A stretch of 64,000 nt of DNA, from assembly GCA_023423895.1 (NCBI GenBank), contig JAFAER010000208.1, forward strand, positions 1 to 64,000. The letters are read 5' to 3'. Positions 1 through 8,888 of this stretch are shown here, one piece after another. The stretch is from Pseudomonadota bacterium. Lineage in GTDB: Bacteria > Myxococcota_A > Polyangia > Polyangiales > Polyangiaceae. The notes beneath the pieces are model-generated. The model made no database searches. It was given only the letters and a program-made list of their open reading frames with translations, and had not been told where the DNA came from. Numbering within the stretch: position 1 is the stretch's first letter; the number at the start of each line of letters is the position of its first letter. Both the position numbers and the translations under genes were made by a program.

Positions 1-1
1 C

Positions 2-520
2 GCGACGTTCTACTATTTGATCAGCGGCGCGTACGCGAACCCGAAGACGCTCTACGACGCGTTCCACAAGTTCATCGAGTACGAGCGCGCCGACGAGAAC
101 AACACGATCGAGGCGTATCTCCGCCACGAGTACGGCGTCATCAATTCGCTCCGCGCGCCGAAGACGGAGAACGGCCAGCCCGAGGTCGCGCCGGCCGACC
201 GCTTCTTCTCGTACAAGCACTACCTCGACGGCAACGGCGAGCTCATCGATCCGAACGTGATGCTGATCATTGGAAAGTGCATGATCCGCAACAAGCCGGA
301 CAGCTACTGCCAGGCACACGATCTCGAGACGCGCGGCGTGTCCGATCTCGTGACGGATCTCATCAACTTGTACTCGCTCTACGGGTTCTCGCCGGGCGCG
401 CGCCCGACCCACCTCGTGCACCGCACGACCGCCCGCAAGGGCAAGTTGATGGTGGGCAGCAGTGTGAAGCGCATGTGGCAGGCGTTCCTGCGCATGTTCG
501 GGACCAAGAAGGGCTCGTAG
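2..520 (+). CDS. 3' end of an unidentified protein
   Basis: The reading frame is open from base 2 and continues out of the left edge, so the start is missing; the last 172 codons are present. The visible part is mixed alpha/polar with no membrane span, several Tyr/His-rich stretches (for example FFSYKHYLDG) and a basic tail ending KRMWQAFLRMFGTKKGS. Codon use (GC-rich third positions) is typical of the neighbours, so it is a real coding frame. I do not recognise the family. The next gene starts 86 bp downstream on the same strand. Confidence 0.6.
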   Translation, partial: ATFYYLISGAYANPKTLYDAFHKFIEYERADENNTIEAYLRHEYGVINSLRAPKTENGQPEVAPADRFFSYKHYLDGNGELIDPNVMLIIGKCMIRNKPDSYCQAHDLETRGVSDLVTDLINLYSLYGFSPGARPTHLVHRTTARKGKLMVGSSVKRMWQAFLRMFGTKKGS

Positions 521-606
521 TAACCGTCACTCAGAAGCCTGAACGACGTCTCTCCTCGTTTCTCTTCGGAGGTGGTGTCGCCGAAGATCCGCGATACGCT
601 TCGAGC

Positions 607-1383
607 GTGCGCCGTGCTCTCGCGCTCCTCGCGGTCGCTCCGTTCCTTCCGCTGGCGTGCGGATCGTTCGGCACGAGCGCCGTCATCGCTCCGACGGACG
701 GCGGCGAGGCCAGTGCGCCGGTCGACGATGCCGCGGGCGACGAGGGGCCCGCTGCCCTGTTCGACGGCCCCACGCCGTCGGTCGGCGACGCACGCGTGCC
801 TCCGGAATGTCCACTGCGCGAGTGCGTCGACAGCGTGCCTGGCGAGGACTGCAAGGACGACGACTGCGACGAGAGCGAGTTCACGATCACGGGCGGCGCG
901 GAGCGCGACAACGGCAGCTGCAAGCTCGCGTCGAAAACCACCGGATACTTCGAGAGCGATCGGCCGCGCGGCTCGACGTCGTCTCGTTTCGTGGAGCTCG
1001 CCTTCGATCTCATCAGCGTCGACGTCGGGGCGAGCGCCGTGATGGCCCAACTCTTCGTCGCCGGCAGCATGACGCCACGCGTGGAGCTCCTGGCTGCCGA
1101 GGGCGCGCTTTCGCTTTGCGTCGTGACCGGCAGCATCATTTCCTGCGCTCCGGGCAACGTCGGTCTGCCGAAAGAGCGGGTGCGGCTCCACTTGTACGGC
1201 GTGATCGACGGGACCGCCGGAGCACGGCAGACGTTTGGGCTGCGCATCGACTGCAACGACGTCCTGCAGGTCGAGATGGGAGCTCCATTCGGGGCGGGCA
1301 CGACCATCGTCGGCCGCGTCGGCTGCATCGACGCGCCGTGTGCGATCGCAGCCGACGACCTCGTGTTCCTCACACGCCCGTGA
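607..1383 (+). CDS. putative lipoprotein, LamG/jelly-roll-like secreted protein of unknown function
   Basis: A GTG start at 607 gives a 258-aa protein beginning with a short basic region, a hydrophobic stretch and a lipobox-like LPLACGS, so it is probably a lipoprotein exported by Sec and lipidated at Cys18. Upstream in-frame codons would place an unlikely charged tail before the signal, which is why this start was chosen. After the Cys comes an acidic Asp/Gly/Ala-rich linker typical of myxobacterial surface lipoproteins, then a Cys-containing region (ECPLRECVDSVPGEDCKDDDCDE) and a beta-rich C-terminal half. The C-terminal half could be a carbohydrate-binding or LamG-like sandwich, but this is inference. 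No enzyme motif is visible. Confidence 0.7.
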   Translation: MRRALALLAVAPFLPLACGSFGTSAVIAPTDGGEASAPVDDAAGDEGPAALFDGPTPSVGDARVPPECPLRECVDSVPGEDCKDDDCDESEFTITGGAERDNGSCKLASKTTGYFESDRPRGSTSSRFVELAFDLISVDVGASAVMAQLFVAGSMTPRVELLAAEGALSLCVVTGSIISCAPGNVGLPKERVRLHLYGVIDGTAGARQTFGLRIDCNDVLQVEMGAPFGAGTTIVGRVGCIDAPCAIAADDLVFLTRP

Positions 1384-1453
1384 TGGAATCTTCGCGCCCC
1401 ACGTCGCGCCGTGCCGCTTTGCGAAGCCGCGCGCATGGGTGTATTTCGCATAA

Positions 1454-3106
1454 ATGGCCGATGTGTCCGGTGGGATCATGAACGGCAGAGACGAGCAGAT
1501 CGAGCAAGCGGACGGGCGGGTCGAGCTGCGACCGGACGTCGTGCTCGAGGACCCCGCCCTCTACAACGAGGATCTCGCGCCGACGACCGTCGAGCAGCGC
1601 ACGTGGACGACCTACACGTTTGCGGCGCTCTGGATCTCGATGGCCCACTGCATCCCGACGTACATGCTCGCCGCCGGGCTGATCACCGCGGGCATGAGCT
1701 GGCGGCAGGCGCTCGTCACGATCCTCATCGGCAACGTCATCGTTCTGTTGCCCATCCTCGCGAACTCGCATCCCGGCACCAAGTACGGCATCCCCTTCCC
1801 CGTCTTCGCGCGCGCGAGCTACGGCGTGTTCGGGGCGAACGTGCCGGCGATCATGCGTGCGATCGTCGCGTGCGGATGGTTCGGCATCAACGCATGGATC
1901 GGCGGCCAGGCGCTGCAGACGTTCTTCCGTTCGCTCTTTCCGGGCTGGCAGACGCTGCTCGGCGGGATGACGAACGAGAGCCACTGGCTGTTCGGCGGCC
2001 ACTACCCGACGGAGTGGGTCAGCTTCCTCCTCTTCTGGGGGCTCAACATCCTCGTCGTCTACAAGGGCATGGAGCTCGTGCGGAAGGTCGAGAACTTCTC
2101 CGCACCGTACGTGCTCGTGATGACCGCGCTGCTCGTCGTATGGGCAGTGATGAAGGCGAAGGCGACGTGTGAGGGCAAGCCGGAATGCTCTGGCCTCGGC
2201 GAGATCATGAGCTCCGAGGGTAAGTTCAGGACGTTCGGCGAGTTCTGGCCCGTCTTCGTCCCGAGCGTCACGGCGATGATCGGCTTCTGGTCGACGCTCT
2301 CGCTCAACATGCCGGACTTCACGCGCTTCGGCCGCTCGCAGAAGGAGCAGGCCGTGGGCCAGGTCGTCGCGCTCCCGACGACGATGACGGTCTTCGCGCT
2401 GATGGGCATCGTGATCACGAGCGCGTCGGCCGTCATCTACGGCCAGGCCATCTGGGACCCCGTCGACCTCGTCGGCCGCTTCGAGAACCGACTCATCGTC
2501 GCGATCTCCATGTTCACCGTCGTCATCGCGACTCTCGGCGTGAATATCGCCGCGAACGTCGTCTCGCCGGCGAACGACTTCGCGAACATCAAGCCCGGCG
2601 CGATCAGCTTCAAGACGGGCGGCCTCATCACCGGCGTCCTCGGCATCATGATGCTGCCGTGGAAGCTCATCGCCGATCCGAACGGCTACATCTTCAAGTG
2701 GCTTCTCGGCTACTCGGGCGGCCTCGGTTCGATCGCGGGTGTCCTCGTCGCCGACTACTGGTTCGTCCGCAACAAGCAGCTTCGCCTCGCCGACCTGTAC
2801 CGCCGCGACGGCGTTTATGCCTACGGCGAGCCCGCGGGCAAGGAGCTGGGCAAGAGCGGCGACCCGGCTGCGTACCGAGAGGCGTCTCAGCCGGTCGCCG
2901 ATCGGGTCGTCTACCGGGGGTCGGGCGTCAACTTCATCGCCCTCGTCGCAACGGGCGTGGGATGCGCGCTCGCCTGGATCGGCCTCGTGGTGGAGCCGCT
3001 CGCCGTCCTCTACGACTACGCGTGGTTCGTCGGCGCCGGTGGCGCGGGCGTCGCGTACTGGGCGCTCATGCTCCCGGCGCGCAGGAAGGCCTCGCGCACG
3101 AGCTGA
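1454..3106 (+). CDS. NCS1-family nucleobase/hydantoin/allantoin:cation symporter
   Basis: Inner-membrane permease of the nucleobase:cation symporter-1 family (Mhp1, cytosine/purine/uracil/allantoin permeases, PF02133), about 550 aa with 12 predicted hydrophobic spans. The N-terminal family hallmark NEDLAPT (residues 38-44) is followed by RTWTTYTF, and the first helices hold the substrate-site pattern GIPFPVFARASYG and CGWFGINAWIGG. Closest in style to hydantoin/allantoin/uracil transporters; the exact substrate cannot be read from sequence. ATG 1454 is the longest plausible start. A second ATG at 1478 (MNGRDEQ) leaves all family motifs intact and could be the true one. No catabolic partner genes adjoin it, so it may be a stand-alone scavenging transporter. 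Confidence 0.88.
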   Translation: MADVSGGIMNGRDEQIEQADGRVELRPDVVLEDPALYNEDLAPTTVEQRTWTTYTFAALWISMAHCIPTYMLAAGLITAGMSWRQALVTILIGNVIVLLPILANSHPGTKYGIPFPVFARASYGVFGANVPAIMRAIVACGWFGINAWIGGQALQTFFRSLFPGWQTLLGGMTNESHWLFGGHYPTEWVSFLLFWGLNILVVYKGMELVRKVENFSAPYVLVMTALLVVWAVMKAKATCEGKPECSGLGEIMSSEGKFRTFGEFWPVFVPSVTAMIGFWSTLSLNMPDFTRFGRSQKEQAVGQVVALPTTMTVFALMGIVITSASAVIYGQAIWDPVDLVGRFENRLIVAISMFTVVIATLGVNIAANVVSPANDFANIKPGAISFKTGGLITGVLGIMMLPWKLIADPNGYIFKWLLGYSGGLGSIAGVLVADYWFVRNKQLRLADLYRRDGVYAYGEPAGKELGKSGDPAAYREASQPVADRVVYRGSGVNFIALVATGVGCALAWIGLVVEPLAVLYDYAWFVGAGGAGVAYWALMLPARRKASRTS

Positions 3107-3145
3107 CCGCGCGCGCGATCGCCGCAGGGCGTCCGCGGTCGATGC

Positions 3146-4720
3146 TCAACGTGCGGCTGCGGCCCGGAGCTGGGCCTCAGCGAGCTCCTGCTCGGGCGTC
3201 AGCGGCCGCTTCCGTCCGCCGCTCGGAGGCAGCGGCAGCGGCGTCGGCGCCGGAGCCGGCGCGGACGCCGAGCTCGCTGCCTTGCCGGTGCTCGCGAGGC
3301 CGAGCGAGCCGTCGGGCAGCTGCACGGGGGCGGCCACCTTCGGGCTCAGGGCTCGGCTCGGGCGCGCGGGCGAGGGCGAGGGCGAAGCGGCGGGATGCGC
3401 GTGGCGCGGCGATGCCGATGCCGATGCCGGCGCCGTAACGGGGTGGACCGCATGAGAGGCGGGCGGCGACGGAGCGGGTACCTTGATGGCGACCCCGTCT
3501 TCCTCACCGAAGCGAACGACGGCAGGCGGCGCTGCCGATGGAGCGGCGGTCGCGGGCGGCGGAGCCACCGTGGCGGTCACCGGCGACGCCGGAGCGAAGA
3601 CGCGCATCACCAGGACGGCGGCAAGCGCGCCGATGGCGCCAGCAGCGACGACCCACGCCATGCGCGGCGGCCGCTCGCGAACGATGACGGTCACGTTGGT
3701 CGCGTCGTTCCGGGGGACGGCGACCGGGACGACGGAGCGTACGTCCGAAGCTGCCGGCGGGCTCGACACGCTCGGAAGCCATTCGAGGTCGCGCGAGGGA
3801 CGGTCGTCGTCCGTCGCCACCCGTGCAAACGGCGTCCTCATGGGAAAGGGCAGCGTCTCGGCCGCGTCGTTGTCGTCCGAGACCATCGGCGCAACGCCGG
3901 GGATCGAGCTCCGCGCCGGAGGCACCGACCCTCGCCCGAACGGCGGCGGCCTCACCGGCGGCAGCCGCGGTGAGTGCACGATCGCGGCGGAGGAAGACGG
4001 CGGCGGGATCGTCACCGAGCTCGACGATCTCGGTGGAACGCTCGCCGGCGGGAGCAGCGCGAGCGGCGACGTCCCTGCCCCGTCGAGCAGCGCATCGACT
4101 TCGTCGCGCTGGCGGCTCGAGCCCGCGTCCGCAGCTGCGACGACGAGCATCGGGTCCGACAGACGCGCGTGGGACGTCGCGGCCGCGATGGTCGCGAGGC
4201 ACTCGTCAGCGACGCTTGCCTCGGCATCCTCGTCGAGGGTCAGCCTGGAGAACGAACGCCGGGACTCGCGTACCCGCTCGAGCTCGGCCGGCGGTGGCGG
4301 CAATGGAAGTGGAAGCGGGAGCGGCTTCGGCTCGTCCAGGCGAAGGCCGGCACGAAGTGTCTTGGTCCGCAGCGTATCGAGCCGCGCCTGCGCGATCGGC
4401 CGCACGGACGCGGGTGCAGACGGAGGAGGCCCGGCCATGAGCGTCGGGCGTGGCAGCGGTTGCGCGACCCTTTGGCCCGAGGGGCGCGGCGAAGCCGGGC
4501 CGGCCTCGAGAAGGACGAAGTCGTCGTCGGAGAGCTCGAGCTCGTCGTCATCGAGGTCCGCCAAGTCGACGACGACGTCGATGTCGGGCTCGGACGCGTC
4601 GCTCGTGACGGCGCGGCCCGCAACCTCTTCCTGCCTCGTGGAGAACGGACTCAAGGTGACCCTCGCGACCTCCGGCGATCCCGCCGAAGCGACAGCGCGG
4701 CCGATCCTTGACGCACGCAT
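3146..4720 (-). CDS. Pro/Ser-rich single-span membrane protein, unknown function
   Basis: A 524-aa protein with an acidic N-terminal segment (residues 45-70, DIDVVVDLADLDDDELELSD), a long Pro/Ser/Arg low-complexity middle, one transmembrane segment around residues 354-375 (MAWVVAAGAIGALAAVLVM) and a Pro/Ala/Ser-rich periplasmic tail. The architecture (long disordered cytoplasmic region, one helix, Ala/Pro tail) resembles the non-catalytic part of myxobacterial signalling proteins such as the kinase at 33 kb, but no catalytic domain is visible. ATG 4720 has no obvious Shine-Dalgarno, so the start is uncertain. The opposite strand is also open over most of the length, but its composition is that of a GC-rich shadow. 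Confidence 0.65.
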   Translation of the reverse strand: MRASRIGRAVASAGSPEVARVTLSPFSTRQEEVAGRAVTSDASEPDIDVVVDLADLDDDELELSDDDFVLLEAGPASPRPSGQRVAQPLPRPTLMAGPPPSAPASVRPIAQARLDTLRTKTLRAGLRLDEPKPLPLPLPLPPPPAELERVRESRRSFSRLTLDEDAEASVADECLATIAAATSHARLSDPMLVVAAADAGSSRQRDEVDALLDGAGTSPLALLPPASVPPRSSSSVTIPPPSSSAAIVHSPRLPPVRPPPFGRGSVPPARSSIPGVAPMVSDDNDAAETLPFPMRTPFARVATDDDRPSRDLEWLPSVSSPPAASDVRSVVPVAVPRNDATNVTVIVRERPPRMAWVVAAGAIGALAAVLVMRVFAPASPVTATVAPPPATAAPSAAPPAVVRFGEEDGVAIKVPAPSPPASHAVHPVTAPASASASPRHAHPAASPSPSPARPSRALSPKVAAPVQLPDGSLGLASTGKAASSASAPAPAPTPLPLPPSGGRKRPLTPEQELAEAQLRAAAAR

Positions 4721-5047
4721 GGGGTTTGTCGAGGTCCGAAACGATGGCGCGGTCCAAAGAAAGCCGCATGATCAGCGGAAATTTCCGCCGCGGGTCCCTC
4801 CCCGAGGCCTCGGCGCTGCGTCGACGAGACCGCACAACTGGAAGTCTGCGTCCAAGGAGCATCAGCCACGCCCTCGTCTGTCCGGGGCCGCCGAGGCTCG
4901 GATGCCGACCACCGCCGTTCCGGCACTCGCCACGCTCGCGACGGCTCACGAGATCGCGTCCCATCGAAGCGCGCGATCCGATCACTCCGATCGCGTCGAT
5001 CATCCCGCGCGCACGGGCGAGAACGGCGACTCATCCCCCTCCCGCGA
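4721..5047. other. 327-bp intergenic region
   Basis: Lies between the Pro-rich protein gene (starting at 4720, minus) and the end of the ABC permease gene. No open frame has convincing codon use. An AT-rich palindromic patch (ggaaatttcc, about 4788-4797) and several GATC-containing stretches (about 4950-5005) are visible. It presumably holds the promoter of the 4720 gene, but I cannot point to a clear -35/-10 pair. Confidence 0.5.
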
Positions 5048-5872
5048 TCAGGCGCGGCCCGCGACGCCTCGAATGAGATGCTTCTGCGCGATCGCGAACA
5101 GGACGAGGACGGGCGCGGAGAGGATCACGTTCCCTGCCATCACGACGTGCCAGCGCACGCCGCTCCCCGGCTCCTTCAAGAGCGCGATCCCGAGCGGCAA
5201 GGTGCGGACCGTATCGTCCGTCGTCATGACGAGCGGCCAGAAGTAGTCGGAGTAATGGTAGACGAAGCTCACGAGGAAGACGGAGACGAGCGTCGGCGTC
5301 AGGAGCGGCGCGAGGATCCGGTAGATGATCGTGAGCTCCGAGGCGCCGTCGAGCCGCGCGGCCTCGATGATCTCGTCGGGTACGGCAAGCAGCGCCTGCC
5401 GCACGAGGAAGGTCCCGAGCGCGCTCGCCGCGAACGGCAGCACGAGTGCTCCGAACGTGTTCGTGAGCGACACCTTCGAGAACATCAGGAAGACCGAGAC
5501 GAAGGTGACCTGCGGCGGAACCAGGAGGCACGCAACGACCATCCCGAACGCGGCCTTCTTGCCGACGAACCTGAGCTTGGCGAGCGCGTACCCTGCGGGG
5601 AGCGCGAGCGCGATCTGGAGCGCTCCGATCACGACCGCGACACCGACCGTGACGACGAGGTATCGCCAGACCGGCACTTGCGCGAAGACTTCGCGATAGG
5701 CATCGAGCTGGGGCTGCTTCGGCAGCGGAGCGGTCGGATCGAGGGCGATCTCGTCGAGCGGCTTCAGCGACGTGACGATCATCCAGGCGTACGGGAGCAC
5801 CCAAACGGCCGCCGCGAGCAGCGCGAGCACCATCGCCCACGACGGGGCCTTGCGCGAGCGGCCGAGGCTCAT
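5048..5872 (-). CDS. carbohydrate ABC transporter permease, MalG/UgpE type
   Basis: Inner-membrane permease subunit (274 aa, six hydrophobic spans) of a CUT1-class ABC importer. It has the MalG-type N-terminus and the cytoplasmic EAA loop, EIIEAARLDGASELTIIYRI, which docks on the ATPase. The ATG lies 4 bp after the stop of the MalF-type gene, so the two are co-transcribed and probably form the heterodimeric channel. The matching ATPase and binding protein are not adjacent; the nearest candidates are at 23.3-25.7 kb on the same strand. Substrate is unknown; sugar, polyol or glycerol-phosphate are typical for the class. Confidence 0.9.
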   Translation of the reverse strand: MSLGRSRKAPSWAMVLALLAAAVWVLPYAWMIVTSLKPLDEIALDPTAPLPKQPQLDAYREVFAQVPVWRYLVVTVGVAVVIGALQIALALPAGYALAKLRFVGKKAAFGMVVACLLVPPQVTFVSVFLMFSKVSLTNTFGALVLPFAASALGTFLVRQALLAVPDEIIEAARLDGASELTIIYRILAPLLTPTLVSVFLVSFVYHYSDYFWPLVMTTDDTVRTLPLGIALLKEPGSGVRWHVVMAGNVILSAPVLVLFAIAQKHLIRGVAGRA

Positions 5873-5876
5873 CGGG

Positions 5877-6758
5877 TCACCGCGCGCCTCGCATGCCGGG
5901 CGTCTGCGAGCGCCACGCGCGGAGTTGCAGCGCGGCGAGCGCGCAGAGGACGACGAAGTAGACGACGGCCAGCGCGCTCGCTTTGCCGACGCTGAGGTTC
6001 ATGAAGATCTGCTCGTAGACGGCATAGACGAAGAGCGTCGTCGCGCGCGCCGGCCCGCCGCCCGTCATGATGCGGACGACGTCGAACGCCTGGAAGCTGA
6101 CGATGAGGCTCGTCGTCGCGACGAACGCCGCCGTCGGGCGGAGCAGCGGCCAGGTGACGTAGCGGAACCGCGCGAGCGCGCCGGCGCCGTCGAGCGCGGC
6201 TGCCTCGTGGAGCGATCTCGGTACCGCCCGAAGGCCCGCAAGGAAGATGATCATCGAGTAGCCGGTGATCTTCCACACGGTCACCGCTGCGAGCGTCGGG
6301 ATCGCCGCCGCAGGGTCGGTGAGAAAGCCGACGCGCGGGAGATGCAGGAACCGCAGGAGCGCAGCCGCGACACCGCGATCGGGATCGAGCAAGAGCACCC
6401 AGAGGAGCGCGACGGCGACCCAGGACACGACATACGCGCTGAAGATCGCTCCGCGGACGAACGCGAAGAGCTGACCAGGTCGGTCGAGGAGCAGCGCGAG
6501 CGCGAGCCCGAGCGACATCGAGCCGGCGACGACGAGAACGCTGAAGCCCAGCGTGCGCCCGAGGATCCGCCACAGCTCACCGCTCTCGGCGAGCGCCGTG
6601 TAGTTCGCACCGCCGACCCACTCCGGCGGAGTGAGCATGTCCCACGCATACAGGCTCTGGTGCGCCGCGACGCCGAGCGGGACGAACACGAACACGATCC
6701 ACACCGCGAGCGACGGCCCGAGCATCAGCCACGGGTGTGATCGCGCGCGCGGCGTCAT
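5877..6758 (-). CDS. carbohydrate ABC transporter permease, MalF/UgpA type
   Basis: Second permease subunit (293 aa, six spans) of the same CUT1 importer. The N-terminal hydrophobic helix begins with SHPWLMLGPSLAVWIVFVF, as is usual in UgpA/MalF proteins without the extra MalF periplasmic loop. The EAA loop reads EAAALDGAGALARFRYVTWP. It starts 12 bp after the end of the YfhO-like gene and is followed 4 bp later by the MalG-type gene. This puts the two permeases at the distal end of a minus-strand unit that begins at 9523. Placement behind a YfhO-like gene rather than a binding-protein gene is unusual for this class. Confidence 0.9.
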   Translation of the reverse strand: MTPRARSHPWLMLGPSLAVWIVFVFVPLGVAAHQSLYAWDMLTPPEWVGGANYTALAESGELWRILGRTLGFSVLVVAGSMSLGLALALLLDRPGQLFAFVRGAIFSAYVVSWVAVALLWVLLLDPDRGVAAALLRFLHLPRVGFLTDPAAAIPTLAAVTVWKITGYSMIIFLAGLRAVPRSLHEAAALDGAGALARFRYVTWPLLRPTAAFVATTSLIVSFQAFDVVRIMTGGGPARATTLFVYAVYEQIFMNLSVGKASALAVVYFVVLCALAALQLRAWRSQTPGMRGAR

Positions 6759-6770
6759 CGCTCACCGATA

Positions 6771-8888
6771 TTACGAGCGATCGTCGGGCGGAGGCTTCTT
6801 CGGGTGCGGCTCGGCCGTCTTTTCGGGAGAAGACGCGGTCGACGCCGCGCTTTCGCCTGCTTCTTCCTCCTTCGGCGCTTCGGGCTCATCCGCGCCCGAT
6901 TCGCCTTCGTCAGGCTCGCTTGGCGACGCGTCGACCGGGTCGGCGGATGCTAGCGGGGCGGGCGCGGGGCCTCCTGGCCAGAGCGGGAGCGAGTCCCAGC
7001 GCGCGCTCTCGCGCTTCACCCAGCGGACCCCGTCGCGGCCGACGACGAAGACGACGCCGAGGAGCGTGACGAGCGAGACGAGCAGACAGGCGTCGAGGAA
7101 GCGGTCTTTGTACTGGAGCAGGACGACGTTCTTGCCTCCCGGGACGTCCACGGCGAGGAGCTTCTCGACGCTCTTCACGCTCCCGACGCTCGCGCGCCAT
7201 TGGGGGGCCCAGTTCTGGTTGACGAGGATCGTCGTCGGCTCCTTCGCGTCCACCTCGAGCTTGATCGCGTTCGGCGTCCACTCGAGGCGCTTCACCGTGG
7301 CCTTCGTCGGATCCTGCGGGTACTCCTCCTGCTCGAGATCGCCGCGTAAGAGCGCGGACTCGGGCAGCGGGTTACCGGCGACGCAGTAAATCGAGCCGAG
7401 GTTCGCCGCCGTGAACATGTGCGCATCGCGGCGGTTGCCGCGGCTCTGGCGGAACGGGCCGTCGAAGCTTCGCGGCCCCTCTTGCACGTACATCGTGCCG
7501 GGCCGGATGTGCACACCCTTCAGGATCTCTTCGGCGAACGGCCGGCCGACCTTGGAGTACGCGAGGAACGCCGCAACGCCGACCATGATCCAGCCGAGCT
7601 CCGGGGGATAGGCAACGGCGCCCTCTCGTCCCTTGAAGCGTTTGGCGGAGAAGAACAGCTCCCAGACGCGCTTCACCGCGGTGGGAAGCGCATCTTCGAC
7701 ACGTGTGATGCCCCGCGACGCGGCGACCGACGTGAAGAGGAGCACGCCGACGATGAAGCGGTCAGGGAACCGGAGCTGCCCGAAGATCGGCAGCGACTTC
7801 ATCAGGTGGAACGGAGCGCTCTGGTCGTAGTCGCCCATCGAGAGCGCGAAGAAGAGGATGGCTCCGCCGACGAAGATGCCGGCCGCGAGATCGGCCGTGA
7901 CGAGGCCAATCAGCGCGAGCACGAGGACCGCGTAGTAGCGGGACCAGACCCCCGTGAACATCTCCACCGCCGTGTGCGTCTCGACGGGCGTGAACACTCG
8001 CGGGAACTGGCGAAGGAACGACAGCGTCGGCAGCATCTTCCCGGCCGAGAGGCCGAGCGCGACGAGCCCGATGGTCCCGGCCGCGACCCACGGAACGAGC
8101 CATGGAGCGCCGAGCACTCTCCGCCACCGCGGTGCGTCCTCCGCTGCGAGGTTCTGGCCGCCGAAGAACCCGAGCACGCAGAGCGCCGTCGTGAGGTAGC
8201 CGACGGAGATCATCGCGTAGGGCGTCGGGTAGGTCCCTGCCGAAAGGATGATCCACGCGACGAAGAACCCTCCGAGCAGGCGCGCGCGACGCATGTGCTC
8301 GGTGCGCGCGATGCCAAGGATCGAAGGGTCTGCGGGCCCCAACGTGCCCACGACGAGGAAGTAGAGGACGAGCGGAATGAGCTCGAACCCCATGAAGTTC
8401 ACCCACCCATCGTGGATGTAGCTCACGAACCGATCGCAGGTGCCGTAGACGAGCCCGGCGAAAACGGCACCGACCGCCGAGGAGTCGAGGCGCCGGCACA
8501 ATCGATACATGCCCTCGAACCCGAGGATGACGAGCAGCACGATCGCGAGGCGGCGTCCGTGCGCGACGCCGAAGACGAGGCGCAGCAAGAAGTCCGGACC
8601 GAGGAACGGGTCTTCCGGCGCCGCGATCCCGACGGTGCCGCCACACCAGAACGGATTCCAGGCAGGGAGCTGGAGATACCGGAGGAGCGTCGTCCGGTCC
8701 GCCTCCTCCCATGAGTAGAACTGGTGGTCGTCCATCCAGTCCGCGACGTTGAACGGATCGCTGAGGATTCCTTCGTGGGTGTACGCCGCGACAGCGACCC
8801 AGAGCACCAGGCGCAGCGTCAGCAGCGACAGCACGCGGTCCGGCCAGCGGACCGTCGGCCCAGCCGAGCCTCCTCCGAAGTTCTTCAC
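6771..8888 (-). CDS. YfhO-like polytopic membrane protein
   Basis: A 705-aa membrane protein with about a dozen hydrophobic spans in the first 500 residues and an exposed beta-rich domain after that. The C-terminal pattern NQNWAPQWRASVGS followed by VDVPGGKNVVLLQYK and a last helix matches the end of the YfhO family (PF09586). These are GT-C-fold membrane proteins linked in Firmicutes to glycosylation of lipoteichoic acid or surface polymers. The protein ends in a long acidic Glu/Pro/Ala tail. The GTG start at 8888 was chosen because it overlaps the TGA of the upstream gene as GTGA (8885-8888), the classic coupling arrangement; a longer frame to 8957 exists but overlaps that gene by 73 bp. 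A role in adding sugar to a surface lipid is inference. Confidence 0.7.
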   Translation of the reverse strand: MKNFGGGSAGPTVRWPDRVLSLLTLRLVLWVAVAAYTHEGILSDPFNVADWMDDHQFYSWEEADRTTLLRYLQLPAWNPFWCGGTVGIAAPEDPFLGPDFLLRLVFGVAHGRRLAIVLLVILGFEGMYRLCRRLDSSAVGAVFAGLVYGTCDRFVSYIHDGWVNFMGFELIPLVLYFLVVGTLGPADPSILGIARTEHMRRARLLGGFFVAWIILSAGTYPTPYAMISVGYLTTALCVLGFFGGQNLAAEDAPRWRRVLGAPWLVPWVAAGTIGLVALGLSAGKMLPTLSFLRQFPRVFTPVETHTAVEMFTGVWSRYYAVLVLALIGLVTADLAAGIFVGGAILFFALSMGDYDQSAPFHLMKSLPIFGQLRFPDRFIVGVLLFTSVAASRGITRVEDALPTAVKRVWELFFSAKRFKGREGAVAYPPELGWIMVGVAAFLAYSKVGRPFAEEILKGVHIRPGTMYVQEGPRSFDGPFRQSRGNRRDAHMFTAANLGSIYCVAGNPLPESALLRGDLEQEEYPQDPTKATVKRLEWTPNAIKLEVDAKEPTTILVNQNWAPQWRASVGSVKSVEKLLAVDVPGGKNVVLLQYKDRFLDACLLVSLVTLLGVVFVVGRDGVRWVKRESARWDSLPLWPGGPAPAPLASADPVDASPSEPDEGESGADEPEAPKEEEAGESAASTASSPEKTAEPHPKKPPPDDRS

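Noticed and set aside
3483..5246. Long plus-strand open frame antisense to the Pro-rich protein and the MalG permease
   Set aside because: It crosses two well-supported minus-strand genes and a gap. Its residues are Arg/Ser/Gly/Thr-rich in the pattern of a GC-rich shadow.
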